Both the position numbers and the translations under genes were made by a program. From NCBI RefSeq assembly GCF_001894805.1, contig NZ_BCWX01000004.1, forward strand, positions 248,001 to 312,000: a stretch of 64,000 nt of DNA, read 5' to 3'. Below the pieces are notes generated by a model. The model was not told the DNA's origin. It searched no databases and saw only the letters and a program-made list of their open reading frames with translations. Position 1 is the first letter of the stretch. Each line of letters opens with the position of its first letter. This DNA is from Rhodococcus globerulus NBRC 14531 (GTDB lineage Bacteria; Actinomycetota; Actinomycetes; Mycobacteriales; Mycobacteriaceae). Positions 7,523 to 15,158 of the stretch are shown one piece after another.

Positions 7523-8407
7523 CTACAGGGAAGATTCCTTGTCGTTGGCGGGATCCAACTGATCCTGGGTAGCCGCCCAACTCGCCAAGACTTTGAGCGC
7601 ATCTGCCGTCGGAGTACCCGGCGCCGCGGTGTAGACCAGCAGCGTCAGCCCGGGGTTGGACGGAAGTTCCATCGCCTCGAAGTTCAGCTCGAGGTCTCCG
7701 ACAACGGGATGATGAACCTTCTTGAAACCTGTTCGATGAAAGCGCACATTGTGTTTCGCCCATCGCGTGCGGAATATCTCACTGCGCGTGGCTAATTCAC
7801 CGATCAGTTCGGTCAGCGCCTTGTCGTGCGGGTTCTTCCCCGCCTCAGATCGGAGCATTGCCGCAATATCATCGGCGGCACGTTCCCAGTCGGTGAAAAA
7901 TTCCTGCGAAGCCGGGTCGAGGTATACAAAGCGCGCATTGTTCGCCGGACGACGTGGATCCGCCAATACCGGCGAATACAGCGCCCGGGCCATGCGATTG
8001 GCGGCCAACATATCGTGCCGGGCGTTGCGAACCCACGCCGGGGCGTCGGTGATGGCGTCGAGTATCTGCTGAATGGCCGGACTGACACCTTTGGGGGCTG
8101 ATCGGCGCTTCGGCGGAGCCGACGCACTTGCGGTCTTCGCCAAGTCGAACAGGTGATCCTGCTCGGCCTCGTCGAGTTGAAGTGCCCGGGAAAGACTTTC
8201 GAGTACCGAGTCCGATGCTCCGGCCAGATTGCCGCGTTCCATTCGCACGTAGTAGTCGATGCTGACACCCGCCAGCAAGGCAACTTCTTCGCGGCGCAAT
8301 CCTTTGACCCGACGGTTTCCGCCGTACGCCGGTAGTCCCGCCTGCTCGGGAGTGATACGTGCACGGCGGGAGCTGAGGAACTCGCGGATCTCGGCTCGGT
8401 TGTCCAT
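7523..8407 (-). CDS. XRE-HTH regulator with MmyB-like ligand domain
   Basis: This 294-residue protein has an N-terminal helix-turn-helix (RREEVALLAGVSIDYYVRME, about residues 38-57) and a C-terminal PAS-like MmyB domain (AWVRNARHDMLAANRMARAL onwards), which in related proteins binds small or fatty ligands. It is divergent from the dehydrogenase-MFS-cupin operon starting at 8544, the usual target layout for this family. It is convergent with the Rrf2 gene, 6 nt apart. The 9-bp inverted repeat at 8491-8526 may be its operator. Confidence 0.88.
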   Translation of the reverse strand: MDNRAEIREFLSSRRARITPEQAGLPAYGGNRRVKGLRREEVALLAGVSIDYYVRMERGNLAGASDSVLESLSRALQLDEAEQDHLFDLAKTASASAPPKRRSAPKGVSPAIQQILDAITDAPAWVRNARHDMLAANRMARALYSPVLADPRRPANNARFVYLDPASQEFFTDWERAADDIAAMLRSEAGKNPHDKALTELIGELATRSEIFRTRWAKHNVRFHRTGFKKVHHPVVGDLELNFEAMELPSNPGLTLLVYTAAPGTPTADALKVLASWAATQDQLDPANDKESSL

Positions 8408-8490
8408 GCCGATTACGTTACTCGAGTCGTCGAACCGCAGGGAGGTACTGCCGGTACCTGGAACGACAGTAACTCCCGCCAGGGTGATGC

Positions 8491-8526
8491 GTTCGGTTCA
8501 CTGGGTATCGACACCGCGAACCGAAC
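8491..8526. promoter_or_regulatory. Inverted repeat upstream of dehydrogenase operon
   Basis: GTTCGGTTC (8491-8499) and GAACCGAAC (8518-8526) are perfect 9-bp arms separated by 18 bp, just before the ribosome site of the gene at 8544. The location in the divergent XRE/dehydrogenase promoter suggests an operator; the binding protein is inferred. Confidence 0.5.
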
Positions 8527-8543
8527 AACCAAGAGGATTCATC

Positions 8544-9581
8544 ATGCGCGCAACCATCATGTACAGCGCCGGAGACGTTCGCGTCGAGAACGTGCCAGAC
8601 CCGACACTGCAACAGTCGACCGACGCCCTGGTACGCATCGTTCGAGCATGTGTCTGCGGATCCGACCTGCATCCGTACCACGACATGCCTGCCACACCGG
8701 GCGGCACTCCGATGGGCCACGAATTTGTCGGGGTCGTCGAAGAGGTCGGCGGCGACGTAGCCACGTTGAAGAAGGGTGACTTTGTCATCGCTCCGTTCGC
8801 CTGGTCCGACGGAACCTGCGAGTTCTGCCGCGAAGGGCTGCAGACGTCGTGCCGCCACGGCGGTTTCTGGGCCGGAAACGGCATCGGTGGCGCACAGGCC
8901 GAGGCCATCCGCGTGCCGTTTGCCGACGGCACCCTGGTCAAAGCACCCGTCAGCGAAGACTCGGAACTGCTCCCTTCACTGCTCACCCTGTCCGACGTCC
9001 TGGGCACCGGCTACCACGCTGCCGTCAAGGGTCGTGTGAACGAACGCACCTCGGTCACCGTCATCGGCGACGGCGCAGTCGGCCTCATGGCGGTTCTCTC
9101 CGCCAAACGACTTGGCGCCGAGCGGATCATCCTCATGGGCCGCCACAAGTCGCGCACCGATCTGGGCATCGAGTTCGGAGCAACCGATATCGTCGCCGAG
9201 CGCGGCGACGAGGGCATCGCCAAGGTCCGCGAACTGACCGGCGGTGACGGTACCCATGTTGTACTCGAAGCAGTGGGCCACATGCCCGCCTACGAGCAGG
9301 CGATCGGCGTTGTCCGACCAGGCGGAGTCATCAGCCGCGTCGGTGTACCTCAGTACGAGGTAGCGCCCGTCGGTTTCGGCAGCCTGTTCGGACCCAACGT
9401 CACACTCACCGGTGGCCCGGCTCCCGTGCGCGCGTACATCGAGGAGCTCATGCCAGACGTGCTCGACGGAAAGATCCAGCCGGGCAAGGTTTTCGACCGC
9501 ACAGTCAACCTCGACGAGGTACCGGACGCCTACCGCGCGATGGACACTCGTGAGGCACTCAAAGTTCTTGTCCGGCCGTAA
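8544..9581 (+). CDS. Zinc-dependent medium-chain alcohol dehydrogenase
   Basis: The protein has 345 residues. Catalytic zinc ligands are seen as ACVCGSDLHPY (Cys) and MGHEFVG (His-Glu). The structural-zinc lobe is CEFCREGLQTSC, and the Rossmann loop is VIGDGAVGLMAVL. It oxidises an alcohol or reduces an aldehyde with NAD(P); the substrate is unknown. AAGAGGA precedes the ATG at 8544, so the much longer ORF from 8259 is rejected. It is the first gene of an operon with an MFS exporter (3 nt after) and a cupin, under the divergent XRE regulator, which suggests a detoxification or xenobiotic response role. Confidence 0.87.
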   Translation: MRATIMYSAGDVRVENVPDPTLQQSTDALVRIVRACVCGSDLHPYHDMPATPGGTPMGHEFVGVVEEVGGDVATLKKGDFVIAPFAWSDGTCEFCREGLQTSCRHGGFWAGNGIGGAQAEAIRVPFADGTLVKAPVSEDSELLPSLLTLSDVLGTGYHAAVKGRVNERTSVTVIGDGAVGLMAVLSAKRLGAERIILMGRHKSRTDLGIEFGATDIVAERGDEGIAKVRELTGGDGTHVVLEAVGHMPAYEQAIGVVRPGGVISRVGVPQYEVAPVGFGSLFGPNVTLTGGPAPVRAYIEELMPDVLDGKIQPGKVFDRTVNLDEVPDAYRAMDTREALKVLVRP

Positions 9582-9584
9582 CCC

Positions 9585-11027
9585 ATGACCACCGTCGACA
9601 CTCTCCGGATCGGTCGCGTCAATTCCACCGCGATCCTGGCGATCATTCTGATCAGCTATTTCATGATCCTGCTCGACAACTCCATCATCTTCACCGGGCT
9701 GCCAAGCATCGCAGCCGAGATGAGGTATTCGGCGACCGGTTTGTCATGGGTGCAGGACGCGTACACCCTCGTATTCGGCGGACTGCTCCTCCTCGGCGCG
9801 AGACTCGGCGACATCTTCGGGCGTCGCCGTGTCTTTGTCGCCGGGTTGGCGATCTTCGCGGCCGCGTCGTTCCTGGTCGGGGTTGCTCCCAATGGTTGGT
9901 GGCTCATCGCGGCCCGCGCCTTCCAAGGCGTCGGCGCCGCGGTGGTCGCGCCGGCGTCACTGTCACTGCTGACGGCAAGCTTCCCGCCGGGGCGCGAACG
10001 GACACGCGCGGTTGCCTGGTACGGCGCAGCCGCCGGAATAGGCGCGAGTCTCGGCCTCGTGATCGGCGGCGCCCTTGCCGATTGGGTTTCCTGGCGCGCA
10101 GGATTTTTCATCAACGTCCCGATCGGCATCGCGATGATCGTTCTGGCACCGCGGTTCATTCCCGAAACAAAGCCGAGCACAGGACGTTTCGATGTAGCCG
10201 GCGCCGTCTACGCCACACTCGGAATGGCCGCATTGGTCTTCGGCATTGTCAACTCCGCCGAAGCCGGATGGGGATCACCGACCACCTTCCTGACACTGAC
10301 GCTCGGTGCGGTTCTCCTGGCTCTGCTGATTCGCAATGAATCGCGCGCGGAGCAACCCATCATGCCGCTTCGACTCTTCCGCTCTCGTGAACGATCCGGC
10401 GCCTACGCCGCCCGCATGCTGTACCTCGGCGCCATGATCGGATTCTTCTACTTCACCACTCAACTTCTGCAAGGCGCAATGGGTTTCAGCGCTTTCCAAG
10501 CCGGTGTGGCCTTCTTCCCGATGACTGTCGTCAATTTTGCAGTTGCACTGCTGATTCCGCGATTGACCCCTCGATTCGGAAACGCTCCGTTGCTCGCCGC
10601 GGGTGTGGCACTCACATTGGTAGGTATGACGTGGCTCAGCTTCGTGCATTCGGGCAGCACTTATCTGAGCGGCGTTGCATTACCGATGATCGTGATCGGC
10701 GCAGGCCAAGGTCTCGCGTTTGCGCCGCTCACCGCTGCCGGAATCGCCGGGGTGAAGGCCGACGACGCCGGAGCCGCGTCCGGACTGGTCAACACAGCAC
10801 ACCAACTGGGTAGCGCACTGGGACTCGGCATTCTCGTCGCGATCTCAGCCGGGGCCGGATCCGCTGCGGAATCCCCGAAAGAAGCACTCACCGAGCATGT
10901 CTCGACTGCACTGACCGCAGGTGCCGGCCTCCTTGCCGGTTGCCTCGTCATAGTTCTTGTCTTCATCGTGCCGTCAGCGGGTAAACGAAGACAGGTAGAC
11001 AGTCATCCGAAAATCGTTCAGCCATAA
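9585..11027 (+). CDS. MFS transporter, DHA2-type drug exporter
   Basis: This 480-residue membrane protein is predicted to have 14 helices. Motif A appears as GARLGDIFGRRRVF, and the antiporter motif C as ASLGLVIGGALADWVSWR, followed by WRAGFFINVPIG, a DHA2 hallmark. It should export a hydrophobic compound by proton antiport across the cell membrane. It starts three bases after the dehydrogenase stop codon, so translation is probably coupled. Confidence 0.9.
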   Translation: MTTVDTLRIGRVNSTAILAIILISYFMILLDNSIIFTGLPSIAAEMRYSATGLSWVQDAYTLVFGGLLLLGARLGDIFGRRRVFVAGLAIFAAASFLVGVAPNGWWLIAARAFQGVGAAVVAPASLSLLTASFPPGRERTRAVAWYGAAAGIGASLGLVIGGALADWVSWRAGFFINVPIGIAMIVLAPRFIPETKPSTGRFDVAGAVYATLGMAALVFGIVNSAEAGWGSPTTFLTLTLGAVLLALLIRNESRAEQPIMPLRLFRSRERSGAYAARMLYLGAMIGFFYFTTQLLQGAMGFSAFQAGVAFFPMTVVNFAVALLIPRLTPRFGNAPLLAAGVALTLVGMTWLSFVHSGSTYLSGVALPMIVIGAGQGLAFAPLTAAGIAGVKADDAGAASGLVNTAHQLGSALGLGILVAISAGAGSAAESPKEALTEHVSTALTAGAGLLAGCLVIVLVFIVPSAGKRRQVDSHPKIVQP

Positions 11028-11041
11028 CATAAGGAGTTCCC

Positions 11042-11455
11042 ATGGAGATTCTGAAGCAACCGCAGACGAGCAAGGCTCCCGCAGACTGGTTCACCGGTGA
11101 CGTCTGGTGGGACGTCATCTACGCAGGTCAAGAACCGTCACGCATGCGCGCCAACATGGTTCGCTTTGCGCCGTGCTCACGCACAGACTGGCACTCCCAC
11201 GCGCTGGGGCAGACCTTGCACATCGTGTCCGGCACCGCCCTGATTCAGGCTCGCGGCAGCGAGATCATCGAGGCCCACCCCGGCGACATCGTCTACACAC
11301 CACCCGGCGAAGAACATTGGCACGGCGCGGCGCCCGACTACTTCATGACCCACCTCGCATTGTGGGAAGGTCCCGGCGACGGCAGCACGGAAACCACGTG
11401 GGGCGACAAGGTCACCGACGAGGAATACAACGCCCCTCGTAGCAATCGCCGGTGA
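11042..11455 (+). CDS. Cupin-domain protein (quercetinase-like)
   Basis: This is a 137-residue single beta-barrel. The metal motif is visible as HSHALGQTLHIVSG, and the second motif as GDIVYTPPGEEHWHGAAP, so a bound metal is likely. The family is often annotated as carboxymuconolactone-decarboxylase-associated cupin. AAGGAG precedes the ATG. It is the third gene of the XRE-linked operon. Enzymatic function is not established. Confidence 0.85.
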   Translation: MEILKQPQTSKAPADWFTGDVWWDVIYAGQEPSRMRANMVRFAPCSRTDWHSHALGQTLHIVSGTALIQARGSEIIEAHPGDIVYTPPGEEHWHGAAPDYFMTHLALWEGPGDGSTETTWGDKVTDEEYNAPRSNRR

Positions 11456-11527
11456 AGTCCGCACGAAATCGAGACCGGAACAGAATTATCAGTTCGTTTT
11501 CGGTCTGACTCATGGCACGCTGATCCC

Positions 11528-11986
11528 ATGGAGCCACTCGAACCGATGCGGCCGGTGAGCGTTCACGCGCCGATTCAGACGTCGACCCCGAGATGGAAAT
11601 CTGCGGCGGCCATGCTGGGAACGATGTGCGTCTTTGCGTATGCCCTGCTCTCGACTAGAACCGGGGCCGGCCCTGTTGTGATGGGAGTTGCCGTCGGCGT
11701 TGTCGGCATAGTCCTCTATGCCATGTCGATATCGCGCACTCTCAGAGAGAACTCGGGCAAACGCATACCGATGTGGGGCGCCCCTCCGGTGTCTCCGCGC
11801 GAGATGGACCTGCTTGCCGGAGTCGGTATGCCGTTGTTTGCAGCCGGCACCTTGACTGCGCTCCGGGCGTCGGGAATGAATTGGTCATATCTCTTCCTCG
11901 GGCTGTGCGTGATGGTGTCAGTTCTAGCTTTGATACTTCCTGCCCTCATCCATAATTCACGCGTGAAACGGGCACCGGCAGCCTGA
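11528..11986 (+). CDS. Hypothetical four-helix membrane protein
   Basis: I do not recognise a family for this 152-residue protein. Four hydrophobic segments are visible (about residues 26-43, 48-66, 93-110 and 117-138), with a basic C-terminal tail RVKRAP, so a small inner-membrane protein is expected. It is convergent with alkB, ending 5 nt before it. Confidence 0.65.
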   Translation: MEPLEPMRPVSVHAPIQTSTPRWKSAAAMLGTMCVFAYALLSTRTGAGPVVMGVAVGVVGIVLYAMSISRTLRENSGKRIPMWGAPPVSPREMDLLAGVGMPLFAAGTLTALRASGMNWSYLFLGLCVMVSVLALILPALIHNSRVKRAPAA

Positions 11987-11991
11987 GAACT

Positions 11992-12642
11992 TCACCGCAT
12001 TCCGGTATCCCGAAGCGTGATGTTCAACCGGCCGGACATCAATCCGCTGTCCGGATATGCGCTTCCTGCAATTACTTTCGGGACTCCGTGATAAGCGAAG
12101 CGTGAGGCACCGCCGAACACGAAAAGATCGCCGGACTGAAGTTCGATGTCGGTGTACGGCTTATTGCGATTCTCAGTGTTCCCGAACCGAAAGACACAAC
12201 TCTGGCCGATGCTCAGGGACACGACGGGCGCGTCGCAGCGCTCGTCCTTGTCCTGATGCATTCCCATCCGGGCGCCGTCGTCGTAGAAGTTGATCAGCGC
12301 CGTGTCGGGGGTGTAGATCTCACCTGAATCTCCGTATGCCTCTCGCACAGCTTTACGCCCCAACTCGATCAGCCACTCGGGTAGTGCGGCTACGGCCGCG
12401 CCGTTCACGTCATCGGCCGTGCGCGTGTAATTATACGGCTGCCAATGCCAGCCGAGGCACACGGTTTGAACGGACATCTTGTGTCCACCGGGGACCACCG
12501 CCGAGCGCATCGGGACCGGGGCGGTTGCCCACCGTCGGCATTCGCTCACGAGCATGCGCTGTTGGTCTGCGCCGAGCCAATCCGGAACGTGAACAGCTCC
12601 CGGGGCTACCACCATCCGCGGGCGCGGGATCAGCGCGTTCAT
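11992..12642 (-). CDS. alkB: AlkB-type alpha-ketoglutarate-dependent DNA repair dioxygenase
   Basis: This 216-residue enzyme of the Fe(II)/2-oxoglutarate class removes methyl groups from 1-methyladenine and 3-methylcytosine in DNA, releasing formaldehyde. Iron ligands are seen as MGMHQDKDE (HxD) and FAYHGV (distal His), and 2-oxoglutarate is held by GRLNITLRD (RxNxTxR). The substrate-side motif GWHWQPYNYTR is also present. The ATG at 12642 is chosen; the ORF extends upstream to 12894 only because it crosses the ArsR promoter on the other strand. Standard length for E. coli-like AlkB. Confidence 0.93.
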   Translation of the reverse strand: MNALIPRPRMVVAPGAVHVPDWLGADQQRMLVSECRRWATAPVPMRSAVVPGGHKMSVQTVCLGWHWQPYNYTRTADDVNGAAVAALPEWLIELGRKAVREAYGDSGEIYTPDTALINFYDDGARMGMHQDKDERCDAPVVSLSIGQSCVFRFGNTENRNKPYTDIELQSGDLFVFGGASRFAYHGVPKVIAGSAYPDSGLMSGRLNITLRDTGMR

Positions 12643-12670
12643 GATTTCCAGGCTAGTAGGCGATGAGGCA

Positions 12671-12718
12671 TTGACACTCTCCGCATGGGCTCGTATCGTA
12701 ATCAACAGATTGGTTGAT
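12671..12718 (+). promoter_or_regulatory. Promoter and ArsR-type operator of the ArsR-SRPBCC operon
   Basis: TTGACA (12671-12676) and TATCGT (12694-12699) are 17 bp apart and form a good promoter. Directly downstream is the inverted repeat ATCAAC-n6-GTTGAT (12701-12718), a plausible self-regulation site for the ArsR protein encoded from 12737. Confidence 0.7.
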
Positions 12719-12736
12719 AAAGGAGTTGATTGACAA

Positions 12737-13087
12737 GTGATCGTGGACCCCGGGGCTGATGATCGCCTCGACAAGGCATTCATGGCACTTGCCGACCCGG
12801 TACGACGACGGATCATCGCCCGCCTGAGCACCGGACCCCAGACGGTTAACGAGCTGGCCGAGCCGTTCGAAATCACGAAACAAGCTGTCTCCAAACATAT
12901 TCAGGTACTCGAGGCAGCGGGGTTGGTCACTCGCAGCCGTGACGCCCAGAGGCGCCCGGTGCATCTGAATGCCGCAGCACTCGAGGCTTTGACAGCCTGG
13001 ATCGACCGCTATCGACTGGTCCACGAACAACAGTTCCGAAACCTTGATCACCTACTGCACACCACACAGAAGGAGACACAGCCATGA
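12737..13087 (+). CDS. ArsR family (HTH_20) transcriptional regulator
   Basis: This 116-residue winged-helix protein has the sequence ALADPVRRRIIARLSTGPQT followed by the recognition helix EITKQAVSKHIQVLEAAGLV. There is no metal-binding cysteine box, which is typical of the ArsR subgroup that pairs with SRPBCC/AHSA1 genes. The GTG at 12737 is forced because a stop lies two codons upstream in frame. It overlaps the SRPBCC gene by 4 nt (ATGA). Confidence 0.9.
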   Translation: MIVDPGADDRLDKAFMALADPVRRRIIARLSTGPQTVNELAEPFEITKQAVSKHIQVLEAAGLVTRSRDAQRRPVHLNAAALEALTAWIDRYRLVHEQQFRNLDHLLHTTQKETQP

Positions 13088-13566
13088 GCACCACCAATCC
13101 CGTCACGATCACGGCGCCCGAGGGCGTTCCGTTCATCGACATCACTCGCGAATTCGACGCACCCGTGAGTGCCGTGTTCGCGGCTCACTCTGATCCCGAA
13201 CTGGTCAAGCAATGGCTCGGCCCCAACGGGTACGAGATGGACATCGAGGAATACGACTTTGTCAGCGGCGGTCGATACAAGTACATCCACCGCGATCCAG
13301 AGGGTGGCGAGTACAAGTTCAACGGCGTTTTCCACGTTGTTCGTAAGAACGAATTTGCCATCCAGACCTTCGAATACGAGGGCTTTCCCGATGTGGTCAG
13401 CATCGAATCCATGACGTTCGAAGATCTGGGCAACGGGCGCACCCGCCTCTCCGGCCACTCCGTATATCCGAGTCTCGAGGCGCGCGACGGCATGATCGAG
13501 AGCAATATGGAACGCGGCGTCGTCGAAGGTTACGAGCGCCTGGACAAGATCGTCGCACAGTCCTGA
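13084..13566 (+). CDS. SRPBCC (AHSA1-like) domain protein
   Basis: The protein has 160 residues with the START/Bet v1-like fold. FIDITREFDAPVSAVFAAHS, then VKQWLGPNGYEMDIEEYDFV, and the C-terminal RDGMIESNMERGVVEGYERL match the activator-of-Hsp90-ATPase-homologue group. It is expected to bind a hydrophobic ligand in a deep pocket. It is translationally coupled to the ArsR regulator and probably forms a sensor-effector unit with it. Confidence 0.88.
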   Translation: MSTTNPVTITAPEGVPFIDITREFDAPVSAVFAAHSDPELVKQWLGPNGYEMDIEEYDFVSGGRYKYIHRDPEGGEYKFNGVFHVVRKNEFAIQTFEYEGFPDVVSIESMTFEDLGNGRTRLSGHSVYPSLEARDGMIESNMERGVVEGYERLDKIVAQS

Positions 13567-13606
13567 TCACCTGTTTGCCCGATCACTCACTGCGAAAGGC
13601 ACTCTC

Positions 13607-14035
13607 ATGGATTGGACGCTTGAAGTTGTCATAGTTCCGGTCAGCGATCTGGGGCGTTCCATTGCGTTCTATCGCGATCAGGTCGGATTCAATCTCGATC
13701 ACCACACCGTGAACGAGCACATGACGGTCGCCCAGCTCACGCCACGCGGATCGGGTTGTTCTATCGTCATCGGCAACCTGCCGTCACAAACCGAGATGCC
13801 TCCCGGCTCGTTGAAGGGCCTGCAATTGGTTGTGTCCGACGCGGCAGCGGCCAGGCAGGAGCTCATCGACCGGGGCGTCGACGCCAGCGAGGTCACAGTT
13901 TTCGACGAACGTGATGGCGGCACCTTCTTCGGGTTCTCCGATCCTGACGGAAACACCTGGGCGGTTCAGCAGTTGAAGGTTCGCGGCGAGAAGCCACTCA
14001 TTCCGCAGGAGTACCGGGATCGCTTCGGCGCGTAG
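13607..14035 (+). CDS. VOC/glyoxalase superfamily protein
   Basis: This 142-residue protein has two beta-alpha-beta-beta-beta modules. VSDLGRSIAFYRDQVGFNLD opens the first, and GTFFGFSDPDGNTWAVQQL closes the second with a possible metal-binding Glu/Gln edge. Members include glyoxalases, extradiol dioxygenases and resistance proteins; no substrate can be assigned. It follows the SRPBCC gene by 40 nt in the same direction and is probably in the ArsR-controlled operon. Confidence 0.85.
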   Translation: MDWTLEVVIVPVSDLGRSIAFYRDQVGFNLDHHTVNEHMTVAQLTPRGSGCSIVIGNLPSQTEMPPGSLKGLQLVVSDAAAARQELIDRGVDASEVTVFDERDGGTFFGFSDPDGNTWAVQQLKVRGEKPLIPQEYRDRFGA

Positions 14036-14043
14036 CGGCCGCT

Positions 14044-14319
14044 TCAACGCTGCCGCTTGGAGTCAGCCTTCCACACTGCGTAGTCCGCGGGCATGCAGAC
14101 AGCGCAGGGTCGATAGCCGGCCGCAATCGCGGTCGGCTCGTCGGCGAAGAACACCCGACTGGCGACATACCCACCGCGCGCGATCGCCCGCGCAGCCCCT
14201 CTGCAGTCGAGTCGACCGTAGATCTTCGTTTTCCGGTGTCCACCAAGCACTCCGGGTGCCTGACTCTCGTACGGCTTGTTGTCGGCACCACGGAGGATGT
14301 ACGTCCTATTCGGCATCAT
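14044..14319 (-). CDS. Stand-alone Ada-type metal-binding domain protein
   Basis: The 91-residue protein resembles only the N-terminal zinc domain of the Ada methyltransferase. GYRPCAVCMPADYAVW corresponds to Ada's C69/C72 region, and YGRLDCRGAARA to the Cys42 region. In my alignment the position of the methyl-accepting Cys38 is a Gly, so phosphotriester repair is unlikely and a structural DNA- or zinc-binding role is more plausible. It is directly downstream of the broken 2OG oxygenase on the same strand and 1.4 kb from alkB. Confidence 0.78.
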   Translation of the reverse strand: MMPNRTYILRGADNKPYESQAPGVLGGHRKTKIYGRLDCRGAARAIARGGYVASRVFFADEPTAIAAGYRPCAVCMPADYAVWKADSKRQR

Positions 14320-15025
14320 GAAGCACCAATCCCAAGGTTCGACGCGCCCCTGACTTCACGACGCTGACACCATGACGCACAGGCGCTCTGGACCAACCGC
14401 GCGCGCTGGGAACCGGCCTGTCCCTGGTGGTGAATATCAGGGCATGTCCTTGCTCGAGCACTACGACGGTTCCCTTGGACTGGGCGCGCGGCCGCTGCTC
14501 CACGATCATGAATTCACCGCCCGTGTAATCGATGTGCGGCTTGTCCAGCCCGATCACCACTTGCATCGGAAATACCAACTCGCCGTACAGGTCCCGGTGC
14601 AGCGCATTCCAGTCACCGAGGCCGTAGGACAGCAGAATCGGCGTCGGACGCTGTTGGCCGCCGTCATGGCACAACTCGATCCATTCGTCGAAGGTATCCG
14701 GCTAGGGCGCGTGATCCCCCACGTTGAAAGCCCACTCACGCGCAACAGGCAGAAGCTGCCGGTAGAAGGCGGCTCGCATGGCCGTGATCGGGTCCGGTAC
14801 CGGATCACGAAAGTATCGGTACTCCCCTTGCCCGAATCGGTACCGCGCCATGTCGATCGTGCTCCGAAATCGGCCCACCTCCGCGTACCAGGACGCAATT
14901 TCCTTGCATTCCGACTCGTCGAGCAACGGTCCCGTCTGCGCACACCCGCTCGTGTTGATTCCCTCGATCAGCGCAGGCCAATCGAGGGAATCAACACGAG
15001 CGGGCAAATCGGTGAACTGGTCCAT
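14306..15025 (-). pseudogene. 2OG-Fe(II) oxygenase interrupted by an in-frame TAG
   Basis: The reading frame is continuous for about 240 codons except for a TAG at 14702-14704 (codon 108; flanking residues HAP and PDTFDEWIEL). After the stop the same frame continues through NALHRDLYGELVFPMQVVIG and GGEFMIVEQRPRAQSK, which carry the iron (HxD) and double-stranded-helix features of the family. A single base change from a Tyr codon (TAC) would explain it. The upstream part lacks the metal site, so the product should be inactive unless the stop is suppressed or is a sequencing error. The 3' end overlaps the Ada-like gene by 14 nt. A 24-bp inverted repeat lies inside its 5' part. Confidence 0.75.
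14945..15004. repeat. Perfect 24-bp inverted repeat inside coding sequence
   Basis: The 24-nt arms at 14945-14968 and 14981-15004 are exactly reverse-complementary, with a 12-nt loop. They lie within codons about 8-27 of the broken 2OG oxygenase, encoding RVDSLDW on one arm and IEGINTSG on the other. It is too long and perfect to be expected by chance in coding DNA. Confidence 0.9.
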
Positions 15026-15158
15026 ACGAAGTAGACGATGCTGCGCGCAGAAACGTGAGAACGCCCCTGCTGTACGTAGGCTGAGGCATTGCCCGCATTC
15101 GACAAGTTAGTGTGACTCGGCATACTGACTAAAGTCGAACGTCGAACAAGGGAGAGCC

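Noticed and set aside
5935..7602. A 555-codon leftward open frame
   Set aside because: It runs antisense over the LLM-class, NmrA-type and Rrf2 genes, all of which have clear family motifs. Long shadow frames are normal at this GC content.
12643..12894. N-terminal extension of alkB
   Set aside because: It would cross the ArsR promoter and coding start; the AlkB-like sequence begins at 12642.
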